Origin: Agrypnia vestita
Lineage: Eukaryota > Arthropoda > Insecta > Trichoptera > Phryganeidae
Assembly (NCBI GenBank): GCA_016648135.1
Contig: JADDOH010010218.1
Location: 1-64,000 of the forward strand
DNA: 64,000 bases
Reading direction: 5' to 3'
Below are positions 10,961 to 21,901 of this stretch, in pieces; positions within the stretch are counted from its first letter, which is position 1; every line of letters begins with the position of its first letter. The translations under genes were made by a program, and so were the position numbers. The notes below the pieces were generated by a model that worked only from the letters and a program-made list of their open reading frames with translations, had not been told where the DNA came from and did no database searches.

Positions 10961-11130
10961 TGAATGTTCTTACTATGGAATTGGTGAACGTTGCATTGTG
11001 TAGAATGATCACTTCAGTCAGCTCGTACAGGCTGTAAGCCCTGAGCCATCGTATAAAAGACTTCCGTACATGTTTCTCAGATAACATTTTCGTCTCTGTG
11101 GGACTACTATAATTTATTTTAATTAGGCAA
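10961..11130 (+). repeat. Dispersed repeat family R3, copy 1
   Basis: GAATTGGTGAACGTTGCATT, then AGTGATCACTT-like and GGCCATCGTATAAAA-like segments, recur at 21359 and 36597. The end (GACTACTATAATTTATTTTAAT) is shared with a partial copy at 59520. It is about 170 bp, of SINE size, but I find no B box, so its class is unknown. Confidence 0.65.
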
Positions 11131-11639
11131 TATTGGTTTGCTTGGACATGGTCCGGTTGGTTAGACCCGACTAATAGTTGGAAATTTTAATGGCATTGGT
11201 ACAAACATGCTTCTATTATAGACTGCTTCTCGATCTGGTTCATTAAGACAGTTTTCTAACTAATTTATGTGCATATGATTTCAGAAACTCGATTGTTTAT
11301 AGGCCTACTGCTTGCTATTCAAGATGTTGTTTCTGTACCCAGAACCACTAACTGCTGTAATACAAGGCGCATAAATGTATTAATATCTACGTACATTATG
11401 TTAACACTTTCTAATAAATACGGTAATATCTGCAGTCTTCGCATCACCGACGGTGGCATAGAAATGATTGAATGAATGAATAGAAATTCTCCTTGGGAGT
11501 TTTAGTTAGAATATTTCAATTGCATTTTAATATTGGCTTTTATTAAATCTAAAGCTTAATTTATTTTCTTGCAATGATTTTTAAAATTTAATTTAAAGCA
11601 TTATAACAATAATTTGGTTGTTCTATCCCGTAAGTCCCT
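11131..11639. other. Anonymous sequence
   Basis: No supported gene or repeat between the R3 copy and the Helitron-like element. Confidence 0.35.
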
Positions 11640-11847
11640 AACCTCCTGAAATTCATGACTAAAAAAACAAATTACACGGCTGAAGAGAGACTCGAACCTC
11701 GAGGTCTAGACGACATAGCCACTATCGCCTCTCCGTAGCTCGTCAAAAATATACTATATGTACTACGCACTGTAAAAGCAGGGCTCAGCTAAGACGCATA
11801 CCATTAATTTAGGCCTTCCTCGTGATTTTTTGCGGGTGTACGGCTAG
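11640..11847 (+). mobile_element. Helitron-like non-autonomous element containing a tRNA-like segment
   Basis: The element ends GGTGTACGGCTAGTC, with CTAG at 11844-11847. It shares AATTCATG-CTAAAAA, AAATTA-ACGGCTG and CGTCAAAAATATA with the copies ending at 12693 and 24081. On the minus strand the centre contains GGTTCGAGTCTC, a B-box-like motif, so a tRNA-like segment is embedded in reverse. The hairpin before the end is weak here. Confidence 0.5.
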
Positions 11848-12299
11848 TCTATATTAGCAATGATGGAAGAGATTCTGTATTTCGTACACCATGTAAGACA
11901 CCAACCGCTGAATGTTCCAAATATCTGTCAAGTGCCGCAGAAAAATGCCTGGCGATTTATTTAATATGATTACAAATATAAATATAACTAACAAGACTTG
12001 TTGTACTGACTGTACTTTGTGCTAAGCACCATTTGCACCGAAATTGAAAAACAGTTAAACATGACTCCGAAACATGTGGTTAATACAAAGTTTTTTTTTA
12101 TTAAGTATAACATATAGTTTATTACATTAGTTTATTCTCTGTATCTCTCCAAAAAGAGACTAACCCTTTTTCTTGGAGAGGGAATTCTATTCTTAGAGTT
12201 CTGGAGAGTACATTCTCTTTAATTATATTAATAATGTTACCACAAATGTAAAACGTAAAAGTACACGATACGTGTAGGGTACTAGACTCAGTACAATGT

Positions 12300-12693
12300 G
12301 GTACAAATGAAAATAATTTCGTTGTCTGTTCGTCTGTCTGTTCACGTGACTTCGTGTAACGTCAGTAATTTCGTTCTAATTCATGGCTAAAAACCAAATT
12401 AAACGGCTGGGGATGGGGCTTGAGCCCCGGGCCAGCAAACCCGAACCGGCCGCTTAATGCATGTTGCTACCACCGAGCCTGCGGGACCGGTCAAAAATAT
12501 AGTACATTTAGGACAAAGTCGCCAGGGTTTAAAATCATACCATTAACGTCCTGTAGAGGAAATATAAAAAAATGATCAAATATTTTGATAAAAGTCGTTA
12601 TTAATATTTCATTGTCGGTTATAAATAGGTAAATAGTTATTCCTTAGGCACCGGTATGTAAAAATATCGTCATTTTTGACCGGTTACAGCTAG
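12300..12693 (+). mobile_element. Helitron-like non-autonomous element, longest copy of its family
   Basis: It begins with the AATAATTTCGTTGTCTGTTCG region shared with 23850 and 37429, and ends with a GTCA-TTTT-TGAC hairpin, CGGTTACAG and CTAG (12690-12693) before T. The middle is GC-rich and, read in reverse, contains a GTGGTAGCAACATG A-box-like stretch and GGCTCAAGCCCC, so it appears tRNA-derived. No Rep/helicase coding is present, so it would be non-autonomous. Confidence 0.6.
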
Positions 12694-12839
12694 TTATTAT
12701 TAATTTCATTAAATTTTCAGTTGTTTTAAAACCTTTAAGGAACCAATCTTGCTTTTGTTTTGCTTGCTTACAGTATATTCTGTTCTTATTATCCACATTT
12801 TATATTTATATACTCAATTAATTAATTAATTAATTGTAT

Positions 12840-12985
12840 AGTTATATAGTATTTTGTTGTATATCTTTATTTTTCTTTGTTCTCACTATATTGTTCAGCT
12901 GCTCATCTCGGCACAGGTTCTCCCTAGTGAGATGAGCGGCTCCATCTCCTGTCATGTAACAAGATGAAGATAAATAAATAAAAAA
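12840..12985 (+). repeat. Possible LINE 3' tail
   Basis: CTCATCTCGGCACAGGTTCT and CCTAGTGAGATGAGCGGC are followed by GATAAATAAATAAA and an A run, as at LINE 3' ends. A weaker relative lies near 1515. The AATTAATTAATTAATTAATT microsatellite precedes it at about 12815. Confidence 0.35.
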
Positions 12986-13544
12986 AAAAAATTTAAAAAA
13001 ATCATGAAATTGCAAATAATGCTCTTCTCACATTCGTGTCGGTGTTAAATTAAATAAACATATTTTTTTTGTTCGTTTTCACAATAAATAATCCTCAACA
13101 TGATTGTCATTTTTTAAATTTTGTTCAACCTTTTTTTTAAATGTCTGTTCTTTTGTGCCCCGTTCTCCCAATAAATAAATGATTAATCGACCTCACAACC
13201 CCTCCGACCCTCCAACCCCCGTCATCCCGATAGAGCCTCCCCCATTGTTCGGGATATGTTCAGCGTTAAATATTTACCTACCCTTTGTGTCCAATACTGT
13301 CATGATTGTTTGAGAGCGTTCGGGCGATTTTTTAATTTGTTGGTTTTGGAAATATTATTTATTAGTGTGCGTACAACGATATACAGCAATACAATGTTTT
13401 AATCGGATGAAATATTGCCTACCACCTGACATCAATAGTGTAGTTATATTTCATTTTTATATTTGCTTTTATCTATCTTCTTGATTTTGATAAATTTTGT
13501 CGGTGGGTGTCATGACTAAAATACTTAAGCAAAATTTGTATAAT
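12986..13544. other. Anonymous sequence with a pyrimidine-rich patch
   Basis: AT-rich sequence with a C-rich patch at 13190-13250. No supported gene. Confidence 0.35.
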
Positions 13545-14005
13545 TTAATCGACACAGTATACTTGCATACTGCCAGTGATGAGGTATGGAGTGGAGGCTA
13601 TGGCCTTTACAAAGAGAAGTGTAGAAAAGCTCAAATGCACGCAACGATCCATGAAGAGATCCATCCTTGGAGTAAGCCTAAGAGATAGAATTAAAAATGA
13701 CGAAATTAGGCGCAGAACTAAAGTAGTGGATATCATGGATCGTATAGCGTAGCTAAAATGAAAATGGGCAGGACATGTTGCAAGGCAGGATGCTACAAGA
13801 TGCTCTCCCAGAGTCCTGAAATGGAGACCTTGGGAGAATAAAAGAGGCATCGGAAGACCTCAAAAGAGATGGGCCGATGATATAGCCGCTGTGGGGGGAA
13901 AGAAATGGCTACAATTAACAAACAACAAGGAAGGATGGAAAGGGAAGCAAGAGGCCTTGTCCAGCAATGGAGAGACGAAGGCTGATGAAGAAGAAGAATA
14001 ATCGA
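13545..14005 (+). pseudogene. RTE-like LINE, C-terminal reverse transcriptase fragment
   Basis: The translation runs LPVMRYGVEAMAFTKRSVEK, then RSMKRSILGVSLRDRIKNDE and IRRRTKVVDIMDRIA. After one in-frame stop (TAG near 13750) it continues LKWKWAGHVARQDATR, VLKWRPWENKRGIGRPQKRW and ADDIAAVGGKKWLQL. These motifs are typical of the C-terminal reverse transcriptase of RTE-like elements described in moths and other insects. The fragment is 5'-truncated and has at least one stop and a late frameshift before the GAAGAAGAAGAA tail. It is a dead copy. Confidence 0.85.
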
Positions 14006-15352
14006 CACAATTAACATTGCATTTTAAAATCACAAAATAACACATTTGCATGCACACAAAATCAATATACCTATTAATATAGTACACATGTTATTTTTAC
14101 TAATTTTAAATTATGCTAAGCGTATGTAGATACTATAAAAAATAGTAAAATTCTTAATTGATAGTCTAAGAAAGATACGAAATGGGAGTTGAAACCCCAA
14201 CCACTTGTTCACAAAAGTATCTTATTAATCGAACAAATAAACAGATATTTTATTTTATATTCGTCTATTTCGCTTCTACCTATGTAAATATACCTTTTAT
14301 AGTCATATTTTTCAAAGTAACTTACCCCGACACAAAGATGTTAAATGAATCTGGTATTACAATTAAAAATGCATGCCTTTTTTATGGTACTTTTCATATA
14401 AAAATATTTTTTCAACGCACTGAGAATTTAATATCTAAGGCGTTAAAAATATCATTAAACTTTTTATGGACTTTTAGAGATTGTAATAAATAATTAGGTA
14501 TCACACACGTCGAAATCTTTTCTTTCATTTTATGAATAAACCTTTAAAATTTATATGAGTGAAAAGTTTGACTTATTAAAAGGCATGAGTCCAGAAATTT
14601 ATATTTAAGGTTTTACGCGAATTTTGCAGTTTTTACGGGAACATTCTGTAATTTAATGCCTTTTCATGGAAAACTGAAACGTTTTTAATAATACTGTTGA
14701 AAATCCATTATCATGGACAATGTTTTCATACATTTGTTGCCATAATATTCTTTTAAATAATTGTTCGTCAGAAATAATGCACTTACTTATTAATTATTAG
14801 CCGATTTATTATTTTACCAATTGATTACTTATTATCCAACACATGTGGAGAATATAATAATAATATCAAATTTACATTTTAAAATTATAAAGTATAATTA
14901 CATTATTTCCGAACATTTACAGTTTTCATTTTAACTTTATATATTCAAGTAGTGGGTTTCGCCAATGCGACAACGATTTGTATAACAACTTTTTAATTTA
15001 AAGTCGTCAAATCGTACCCATATATTTGGCACACGTATTTTTCACTAATGTGATAATAATTTTACGTCATAACGTAAATATTCAAAGTTGAGATTGCCTG
15101 TTTCGAGCTGCAGTTATATTCGCCTTAAAAATTATATTAAATTGATTAGAAAATCTTATCGTTCATCAGAATATATAATTCTATATGTAACAATATCCAT
15201 CACTAATGCTACCAGATGCTCAAATGATAATGAGGTATAAGAAGTAAAAAAAATATATATTTAATAATGTCCATTACTAACGTTGTCAAGACGCTTATCT
15301 AGATAGCCATGTTCTCACAGCCTTAACTGGCGGCTGAACTATATACATAATG
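14006..15352. other. Anonymous AT-rich sequence
   Basis: An open frame of 103 codons at 14182-14493 is AT-driven and resembles nothing I know. No repeats were recognised. Confidence 0.35.
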
Positions 15353-15395
15353 AAAGTACGTCATTTTTGTAGGGTTATAGTTGGTTGATAATAAA
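15353..15395 (+). mobile_element. Degenerate Helitron-like 3' end
   Basis: TACGTCATTTTTGTAGGGTTATAGTTGGTT resembles the hairpin-GGTTACAGCTAGTT ends at 7891 and 12693, but the hairpin and the CTAG (here TTGG) are both damaged. Confidence 0.35.
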
Positions 15396-16001
15396 TTATC
15401 CACCACAAATCATGCTCCATCTTTTGGCAAAACAATATTCTTTCATCTGGCTAATAATGGACTATTCAGTATTGTTGTGTTTTGCATTGCATATTGCATT
15501 TCGTTGTGAAACATTTTAATATAATATAATAAACAGTGTAATAAGTTTAAGTTTTAAATAAGAACTAATGTGTCTTAACTACGCAGAATAATTTATTTTT
15601 CTTAATCCATTTAACACATGCAGTAAAGTCCAGTTAAAAAGTAATTAGATTTTTCACCTCTCAATGGGATTACTTTTCCCCTTTGGATCGTGCCTGGAGT
15701 TTCCGCGCACCGTGTACACACGTGTACACATTACTCATAGAAAAAGGAAGAAAAGTCCGTCCGAAGGGCGAAATAACTACCTAACGAAAACGCCACAATG
15801 GCCGAACAAAAAGGCCAAAATGGCCCGTACAGGGTGACTCGGCATACCAGACATGTCCTGGCTATCAGGAGTTTCCAGTCTGCGGGACAACAATGCAATC
15901 ATCGGCCATTCATGGTGCTGGTGCCGCGGGAGACTGATGGAGGCCCTAATGGACCGCCGGGAGATTATCTATCTGCAGTTATTAATCGGATAATCGGAGT
16001 T
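15396..16001. other. Anonymous sequence with a GC-rich block
   Basis: The block 15655-16000 is GC-richer and contains an ATG-initiated frame (15798 to a stop at 16004) beginning MAEQKGQNGPYRVTRHTRHV. It ends exactly at the border of the neighbouring Harbinger element, so the stop lies in its target site. I do not recognise the product; coding is unproven. Confidence 0.25.
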
Positions 16002-16645
16002 TAAGGCCGGCCGCACTTTGGATACGAATTATTACGTACGTATTCGTACGATTATTTTCGTACGTATGGAGCGCGCACATTGATTGCGTCTTGCGTTGGT
16101 CACGATCAATTACTTTTCGCATTTCTCCAATAACGTTTGTGCCAAATGAATAGTCTGTATCTTCTGGAACACTGTTTTAAGGCAGACTTAAATAATGACA
16201 AATTTCCTGACTGTCTGTCTAATGGATTCACAAATGCTGGGGAGAATCGAAGTGCAATGAGAGCTCGTAACATCGGAGAAATATTTAAAAGTTTTTTGTT
16301 CTAGGTACATAATTATACCTCACCTTCATTAAACCAAATTATTTAACTTACAGCTATTTTTTAGTTCTTTAGAGATTCTCCGCTACGATCTGCGCTTGAT
16401 GGTCACGTAGTTGAATCACTTTGGTCCCACAAACATTTGTGGTCATTGTCAAATTGACAAAATTTTCCGAACAAATCCGGATCGTGTCGAACGTCGCATC
16501 TATACGTGCGTACACGCACTACTAAATCGTGTACAGTGTGCGATGTTCCATATTACTTCGAAGGTCAGGAATGTACTTGCGTATTCGTACGTATACGTAC
16601 TACTCAATTTCGTACGAAAACGCAGCCATTGTGCGGCCGGCGTTA
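16002..16645 (-). mobile_element. PIF/Harbinger-type element, copy 1
   Basis: Terminal inverted repeats GGCCGGCCGCAC (from 16005) and GTGCGGCCGGCG (to 16642) lie next to TAA and TTA. This fits Harbinger elements, which insert at TWA trinucleotides. The 638-bp copy is inverted relative to 44614-45276 and shares almost its whole length. On the minus strand it keeps the end of a MADF-type exon followed by GTAAGT (16351-16346), but the initiator region present in copy 2 is deleted. No DDE transposase remains. Confidence 0.7.
16352..16470 (-). pseudogene. Decayed MADF-domain exon in Harbinger copy 1
   Basis: Minus-strand sequence corresponding to NFVNLT, RCLW-like and RRISKE segments can be aligned with the exon at 44811-44934, ending at the same GTAAGT donor. 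A stop (TAG) replaces the W codon of the RRSW motif, frame is lost at least once, and the start codon is missing. Confidence 0.5.
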
Positions 16646-16814
16646 GGCTCTCGTTGCCGGGTTCTTGCATATTTCGAACGCACTAATTTCTTTTTGAAAA
16701 ATTGCAAAAAAAGTTTGTTTTCACAACTTATATGTTGAAAATATCAACATGATTGTAATTATTTTTATACAGGAAAAACTTGTAGAAATTTTGATGTTAG
16801 AGTTAAGGAACCCT

Positions 16815-17175
16815 TAGGTGTTTAAGTAATAATTATTTCGAATTAGCGAATCATCTTTTGGTGATGGATCATTCTTTTGATATTATTAAGGGTTTATTAA
16901 GTTTACATACAAATTATACAGAATTACAGTTTGATAAATTAGAAATTTTGGAAATAAAATTTGTAAATTGAACCAGGTCCTTTTTACAAATAGTTATCTT
17001 TTAAATTTGTTTTCATGTTAGTATTTAATTATTCATTAATTTCCGTATAATATTTTTATTGTGTTGGTATACTTCGATTTTTTATTTTGTTAGCTTACAT
17101 TGTATCCTGACAAAGGGACCATTAGCCTGAAACATGTTGATATTTTCGATAATTTTCATCGGTGAAAACAAAGTA
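16815..17175 (+). pseudogene. Penelope-like element: C-terminal endonuclease end plus terminal repeat
   Basis: From about 16830 the frame reads NNYFELANHLLVMDHSFDII, KGLLSLHTNYTEL and DKLEILEIKFVN, then stops. HLL-x-DHSF and LEILEI are typical of the end of the GIY-YIG domain in Penelope-like elements. The following sequence to 17175 aligns with the minus-strand copy at 56580-56885, including the shared AGGTCCTTTTTACAAATA-like stretch and the terminal hammerhead-like core at 17107. RT and the catalytic GIY-YIG motif are missing. Confidence 0.7.
17107..17145 (+). ncRNA. Hammerhead-ribozyme-like motif, degenerate, in PLE terminal repeat
   Basis: CTGACAA (17107-17113; core CTGANGA with the G lost), a 3-bp stem II candidate AGG/CCT, GAAA (17129-17132) and the palindrome ACATGT. 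Same layout as at 26979. Stem II is short and the core is mutated. Confidence 0.4.
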
Positions 17176-17291
17176 TATTTTTATTAATGAAATTTTTTTG
17201 ATAGAATCGGCGTTAAATTTGTTTAAAAGTCGAAGTTAAAAATGGGATTATTCACGACGATCATTGAAATGGATAAGAATGTTCTAAGGTT

Positions 17292-17440
17292 TTCACGGCC
17301 GTTTAGAATCTTTTGGTTTGTGTTTTATATCAGGGTATTATGCCGTATTTTAACGATCTTTCTGGCCGACGTTTCGGGTCCATCATCAGGGCTGATGTGT
17401 TGCCACATTATCAGCCGGCCAGTCAACACATCATAAAACT
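17292..17440. mobile_element. Foldback F1, half copy
   Basis: TTTTCACGGCC, GTATTATGCCGTATTTTAACG, TCTGGCCGACGTTTCGGGTC and CATCATCAGGGCTGATG match the left arm of F1. On the minus strand it keeps CTGATGA (17389-17383), GAAAC and GTC (GACGTTTC, 17068-type order at 17368-17375), but the stem II loop is deleted. Confidence 0.65.
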
Positions 17441-17544
17441 TTGTTTACTTTATTTATATAGATTGACTTCTCTTTTTTTTCATATCACTATAACGTAGGT
17501 GTATATACCTTATAGTAGAGTGTTTTTTTAGAGGTATAAAATTA

Positions 17545-17790
17545 TGAAACACATAAAAATTGCGGTAATTCCCGTGGTATCATATGACGTTGTGCCATAT
17601 TGAAATATGATTACGATACCACGATTTTCGAAATAAATTTGCACAATTTGCAAGCGTTGTTCTGTCTATTGGTGAAATGGCAAACCAAACTGAGCATTAA
17701 TCAGCTGTCAGCTGTCGAATTGACTGTCGTTGTGTTGCAAATTCTAAAAATATACATTTTAAATCTTTCCGCCGAACTGATTATTTCTTC
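17545..17790 (+). repeat. Dispersed repeat R5, copy 1
   Basis: TACCACGATTTTCGAAATAA, GAAATGGCAAACCAAACTGA and a TCAGCTGT tandem recur at 43757-43880. Family and ends are unknown. Confidence 0.6.
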
Positions 17791-17884
17791 CAAGGTCGTA
17801 AATTAAATGCATTTTGTTGTGGAGTATTCACTTCTTCTACGATAGAGGTCGCCAATGTATAATATGTACTTATTACATCTTCGG

Positions 17885-18265
17885 GCTTTTCTTGTCTCTT
17901 AAAAGTGGATTCAAAGTCGCGAGAACAGGGCGCCAAATACATGATAGTTTGTAACTGTCGCCTCTATTGAAATTGTATACTTCAATGGACTCTCACTGAT
18001 CTAGGTTTATGGAGCGGTTCTGTTGATAAGATTTTTGCCTTGTCAAATCTCATGAAATGACTGAGATTCATTCCCTTTGGGTGCATGTTCGCAGATTGCC
18101 GATTTATTGGAGTTATTATTTTTAATTGCCCCAATATATTTCTTCAAACGTGTAGTGATATTGCGTTTGGTTTGTCCTATGTAGAATGCTCCACAATCAC
18201 ATGATGAAGCTGAATAAAACTGCAGCGAAATGTATTTGTTTCTCCGTAAAATTTACGGTTCCTAT
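17885..18265 (-). pseudogene. Penelope-like element GIY-YIG endonuclease remnant
   Basis: The minus strand reads LQFYSASSCDCGAFYIGQTK, then RNITTRLKKYIGAIKNNN and SAICEHAPKGNESQSFHEI up to TGA at 18045-18043. The CDCGAFYIGQT-R-RLKKY pattern is the GIY-YIG nuclease core with its preceding cysteine cluster, as found at the C-terminus of Penelope-like elements. Beyond the TGA, another frame continues with ESIEVYNFNRGDSY and RPVLATLNPLLRDK, the usual C-terminal end. The element is frameshifted and its RT domain is absent. Confidence 0.8.
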
Positions 18266-19889
18266 AAAAGATACGTTTTACTGAACACTTAAATATGTCT
18301 TACGACCGTTATAATTACCTTAACTCTTTAATATATTTATTATTAACATTATGGTATTAATTTTTCAAAAAAATAAAGTCAATAACATGACCATTACCAC
18401 GATTTTTAATTAATACCTCTAACACTCCTTACAAGGCAGTTATTTAATTCCATAGCTGCACAGAAAACTCCTTTAAAAAGTTTTCAAAGTTTTCTAATGG
18501 CTTGCTTATTGCAATTCATTAAGAAAATCTCAGATCGCATTGAACTTCGCAAAAGTTCTTTTCTGTATAATTTCATTGCCACGATCACCATTATTCACCA
18601 AAACGGACTTTAATGTTTCGTCAACCTTAAACCAAAAAGTTAAAACACTGTTAAAGCAACTACTACTGATTGGAATGGATATAAATTCGTTACATTTTTG
18701 AATGTTTGTTTATACCAAATTTCTCCACAACAGACACAATAAAACAATCAGGAGCGGCGATTATTCAAATGGAATGCTTTGATAATAGCCCGCCCCCTTT
18801 CTGCTGACAATTCAATTTCCTTTCGGCGCTGTTTTCATCCCCGTCACAAGCGGCGGGCCGCGATAGATACCGACGAAATTTTGTAAAATTTGCCTGTACA
18901 AGAGCGTTTAATAAAGACTGGGGTTGTCTGGGGCGGAGTTTCAAACAGTTTTGATTATTTCTTGAATAATATATGACATTTAACCTGCGCTCACACCGTC
19001 GGGGTAGGAGCCGTGGGGAACGAATCATGAACTGTAAGGAACTTCAAACTTTGACCAGCCTGTGAGAACGGTTCCGAATTTATGATTTATTTTTTTATTA
19101 TTTCGCAAGCAATGTTCCCTGTAAGGTGTGCGCGTGTGCGTGCGCACACCTAGCAAAATATCTCCGCACACATGTTTTACACTCCGCACAGTCAATATTA
19201 TAAAAGAAAGTTTCCTTTGCCACCTTTTAGTTTTGCTCGAATGCATGAAACAATACATACACAATTCTTTCGCGCGCTTTCGGAGAAATGAATCGAATAA
19301 TACAATTTTACCTATTAATTATATAAAATTTATCCCCTTAAAATGTCGAAAAAGAGTGGATGTGGCGACCATTAAGAAGAAATCCTGCGATAAATTTAAA
19401 CTGGAATGGCTCTCTGAAATCGTCGAAACAAAAATGCCATCTTCAATGCATTTAGAAAATGTAACAATTGGTGAAATATTTGTTTATTCGGAGACATATA
19501 TCCTGTCAAATGCGTCGTATGTTCTGAAGCAAATATGAAAAGTAGGTACAATAGAAATGCAAAGTTTTTCTAGTAAGTAAGTAACCTTTTTTAAACTAAC
19601 AAATATGTATTTATTTGGAATATCATATTGAGGCTTGTAATACGGTCTTGCCAGGCAACTTTCCTCCGCTTTCTTCTTACCGGACAAAGCTAGGAAAATT
19701 ATATAAAATCACAGTAATTAATAAATACCCTAAAAATATACATTTTTATGAAAATTTGTATGTGTATTTATGGGGGGAGGGGGGTGTAAATTTATCGCAC
19801 CGCCACTGCACAGATGCGTCGAAGATCCTCACACACAATAGAAAAATTAGAGGGAACATTGTTCGCAAGTTAGACAAAAAAAAAGAATA
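18266..19889. other. Anonymous sequence with a GC-rich island and an unresolved 136-codon frame
   Basis: The part at 18740-19030 is GC-rich, non-repetitive within the window and not convincingly coding. The open frame 19128-19538 contains CRKRVDVATIKKKSCDKFKL and EWLSEIVETKMPSS. Its last 75 residues look less AT-driven than most frames here and might be a decayed BED-type or hAT-like protein, but I could not identify a complete motif. Confidence 0.25.
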
Positions 19890-20015
19890 TTTTTAGGTTT
19901 TCACGGCCACTCAGAATATTCTGGTTTGTGTCTTCTGGGGTATTATGCCGTGTTATTACGACCTTTCTGGGCGACGTTTTGGATCGTATTGCAGGGTCCA
20001 TCGTCATGGCTGATG
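19890..20015. mobile_element. Foldback F1, half copy
   Basis: TTTTCACGGCCACTCAGAAT, GTGTCTTCTGGGGTATTATG, GACCTTTCTGGGCGACG and GCAGGGTCCATC match the left arm of F1. Its minus strand has ATGACGA, the GGACCC stem and AAAACGTC, a mutated hammerhead-like core. Confidence 0.7.
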
Positions 20016-20165
20016 TTTTATTATGAGTGTTGGTATTTTAGTTAAGCATTGGCTTGCAATACCGTGTCGAAAGCAGGGCACGTTGTTAGTGTGTGTTGAG
20101 TATTGTATGGATGGAAGCATGGACGCGGGAACCGATAACAAATGCATGACGTGCACTGACCTGGA

Positions 20166-20260
20166 TAGGTTAGTTTAGGTTTAATTAGGTTAGGTTAGAT
20201 TAGGTTAGATAAGGTTAGATTAGGTTAGATAAGGTAAGATTAGGTTTGGTTTGGTTAGGT
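20166..20260 (+). repeat. Interstitial TTAGG-like tract
   Basis: About 95 bases are built from GGTTAG, TTAGG and variants (AGATTAGG, AGATAAGG, TTTGG). TTAGG is the ancestral insect telomere unit. The tract is degenerate and internal, so it is an old interstitial repeat and not a chromosome end. Confidence 0.8.
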
Positions 20261-20284
20261 CATAAAACACTTAATTTTTATTAT

Positions 20285-20427
20285 TCTGCCCGATAGGTGA
20301 AGGATATTATTTATAATGCCCGGTCAATATAATTATTTCAACAATTATTATCATATTGTCCTATCATGTTAGGCATTTTTCAAACTTTCCGGGCAGTATA
20401 AATAATGTCCTATTCATCACTTGGTCC
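20285..20427. repeat. Short foldback element
   Basis: Left arm 20285-20322 and right arm 20389-20427 are imperfect inverted copies (ATTATTTATAATGCCCGG against CCGGGCAGTATAAATAAT). It lies directly after the TTAGG tract. MITE-like; family unknown. Confidence 0.6.
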
Positions 20428-21358
20428 ACAATATAAACCTATAGAATCTGACCACAACAACGCTGCTAATGTTTTCCACTCCTATTGCGCACTCTCCGAA
20501 AACACCTAATTCCTTCAGGCACTCCCAACTATTATAGTATTCAATTTTAATTCCATTTCTTGCATGCCACCTAGTGAATAAGTAATAGTAAATAAGTTTT
20601 TTTTCTTTTTTAGCAGTAAGTTGTTTTGTAAGATAATAATTTTTCTGCGTAAAGCGCCCTTGAGGTGAGTTTTCGCGAAAACGGCGCTATATAATTTTTC
20701 CAAATATTATTATTATTATTATCAACCCCATACGTTGCGAGTACTCGGGTAAATTTTTTCTCGTGTGGATATACAAGTCCGTTATGTTCAGCCTGCTCTA
20801 CACTAGTTATGTACTTGTATGAGTATTGCCACCACTTTACAACTACACGTGTTTTTAGGGCAACATTTCCTTCTTAGATACGTACCATGATGTCGCTTCT
20901 GGTTCATGTTTCCTGTTTCTGAAAATGTCGCCCGCTTATTCAGAAACGGGAAACATATTTTCCCGAGTACTCGTATTTTTCAGTATTTTAGCCGCCGAGT
21001 GTAATATTTGAGAGTTAATAATGCACGTAAATTGGCTGTAAAAATTGTAAACAAAATTAATAAATATTTTGACACACTATTGTTTTATACACTTTTTAGA
21101 CTCTATTCGTAACAGTCGTGTGTCGACTATTTATTTAATTCCTTTTACGGTACAAAGTACCATAAACAAAAATAATGCACATAAATAAGTGACTCTTTTA
21201 AATACATAACTAAATACGGTAACACAAAAAAATACTAATTAAATGGATAACTCAAGAAGTAAAAAGAGAAAACTACAATAATTACAAAGTAAAAATTGTA
21301 AACCAAAGATTAAATGTGGCGTAGATAAATATATAAAAAATTAAATAAGCTAAATAAT
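20428..21358. other. Anonymous AT-rich sequence
   Basis: No supported genes. A TATTAT microsatellite lies near 20705. Confidence 0.35.
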
Positions 21359-21530
21359 GTTCTTACGGTGGAATTGGTGAACGTTGCATTGGGTAGAGTG
21401 ATCACTTAAGCCAGCTCATAAAGGTTGTAAGCCCCGGGCCATCGTATAAAAAAAGACTTCCACACACGTTTCTCATATTCTTAGCTTCGCCTCTACGAGA
21501 CTTCTACAATTTATCTTAATTAAGTAACTT
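21359..21530 (+). repeat. Dispersed repeat R3, copy 2
   Basis: GGAATTGGTGAACGTTGCAT, AGTGATCACTTAAGCCAGCT and GGCCATCGTATAAAAAAAG match copies at 10961 and 36597. It ends near GACTTCTACAATTTATCTTA. Confidence 0.65.
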
Positions 21531-21901
21531 TGTTCTTAGAACGTACCAATACATATAATCACGATGATATGTAAGGTGATTTCACTTGTTTTTAGTACGC
21601 CGTTCATGAACAAGGATTTACGAGCAGATTCAGAGATCAATTATGTTTTTTATTTGAATTATTTTACGTTTTTTTCATCGACATCGATGACATTGATCTC
21701 GTCGTAAAGCGTAATAAACCCCGCTATATCAAATACAAAGGCAGCACCCTCCGAGTGTAAAAATGTTCGTATTTTATTGGCTATAAAATATTTACGAGTA
21801 CCTCGACTCGTTTCGTGGTAATCATTTAAAACGTACGCATCGTCAAACAATAAATACGGTTTTAGCAAAATAATATCAATGGTTGAAATTTACGTATTTA
21901 C
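21531..21901. other. Anonymous sequence
   Basis: No supported gene or repeat. Confidence 0.3.

Noticed and set aside
16411..16686. Conserved frame shared with the minus strand at 44558-44902 (RTNPDRV-RRIYT region)
   Set aside because: It runs antisense to the MADF exon inside the Harbinger element; the shared frame follows from the shared element sequence.
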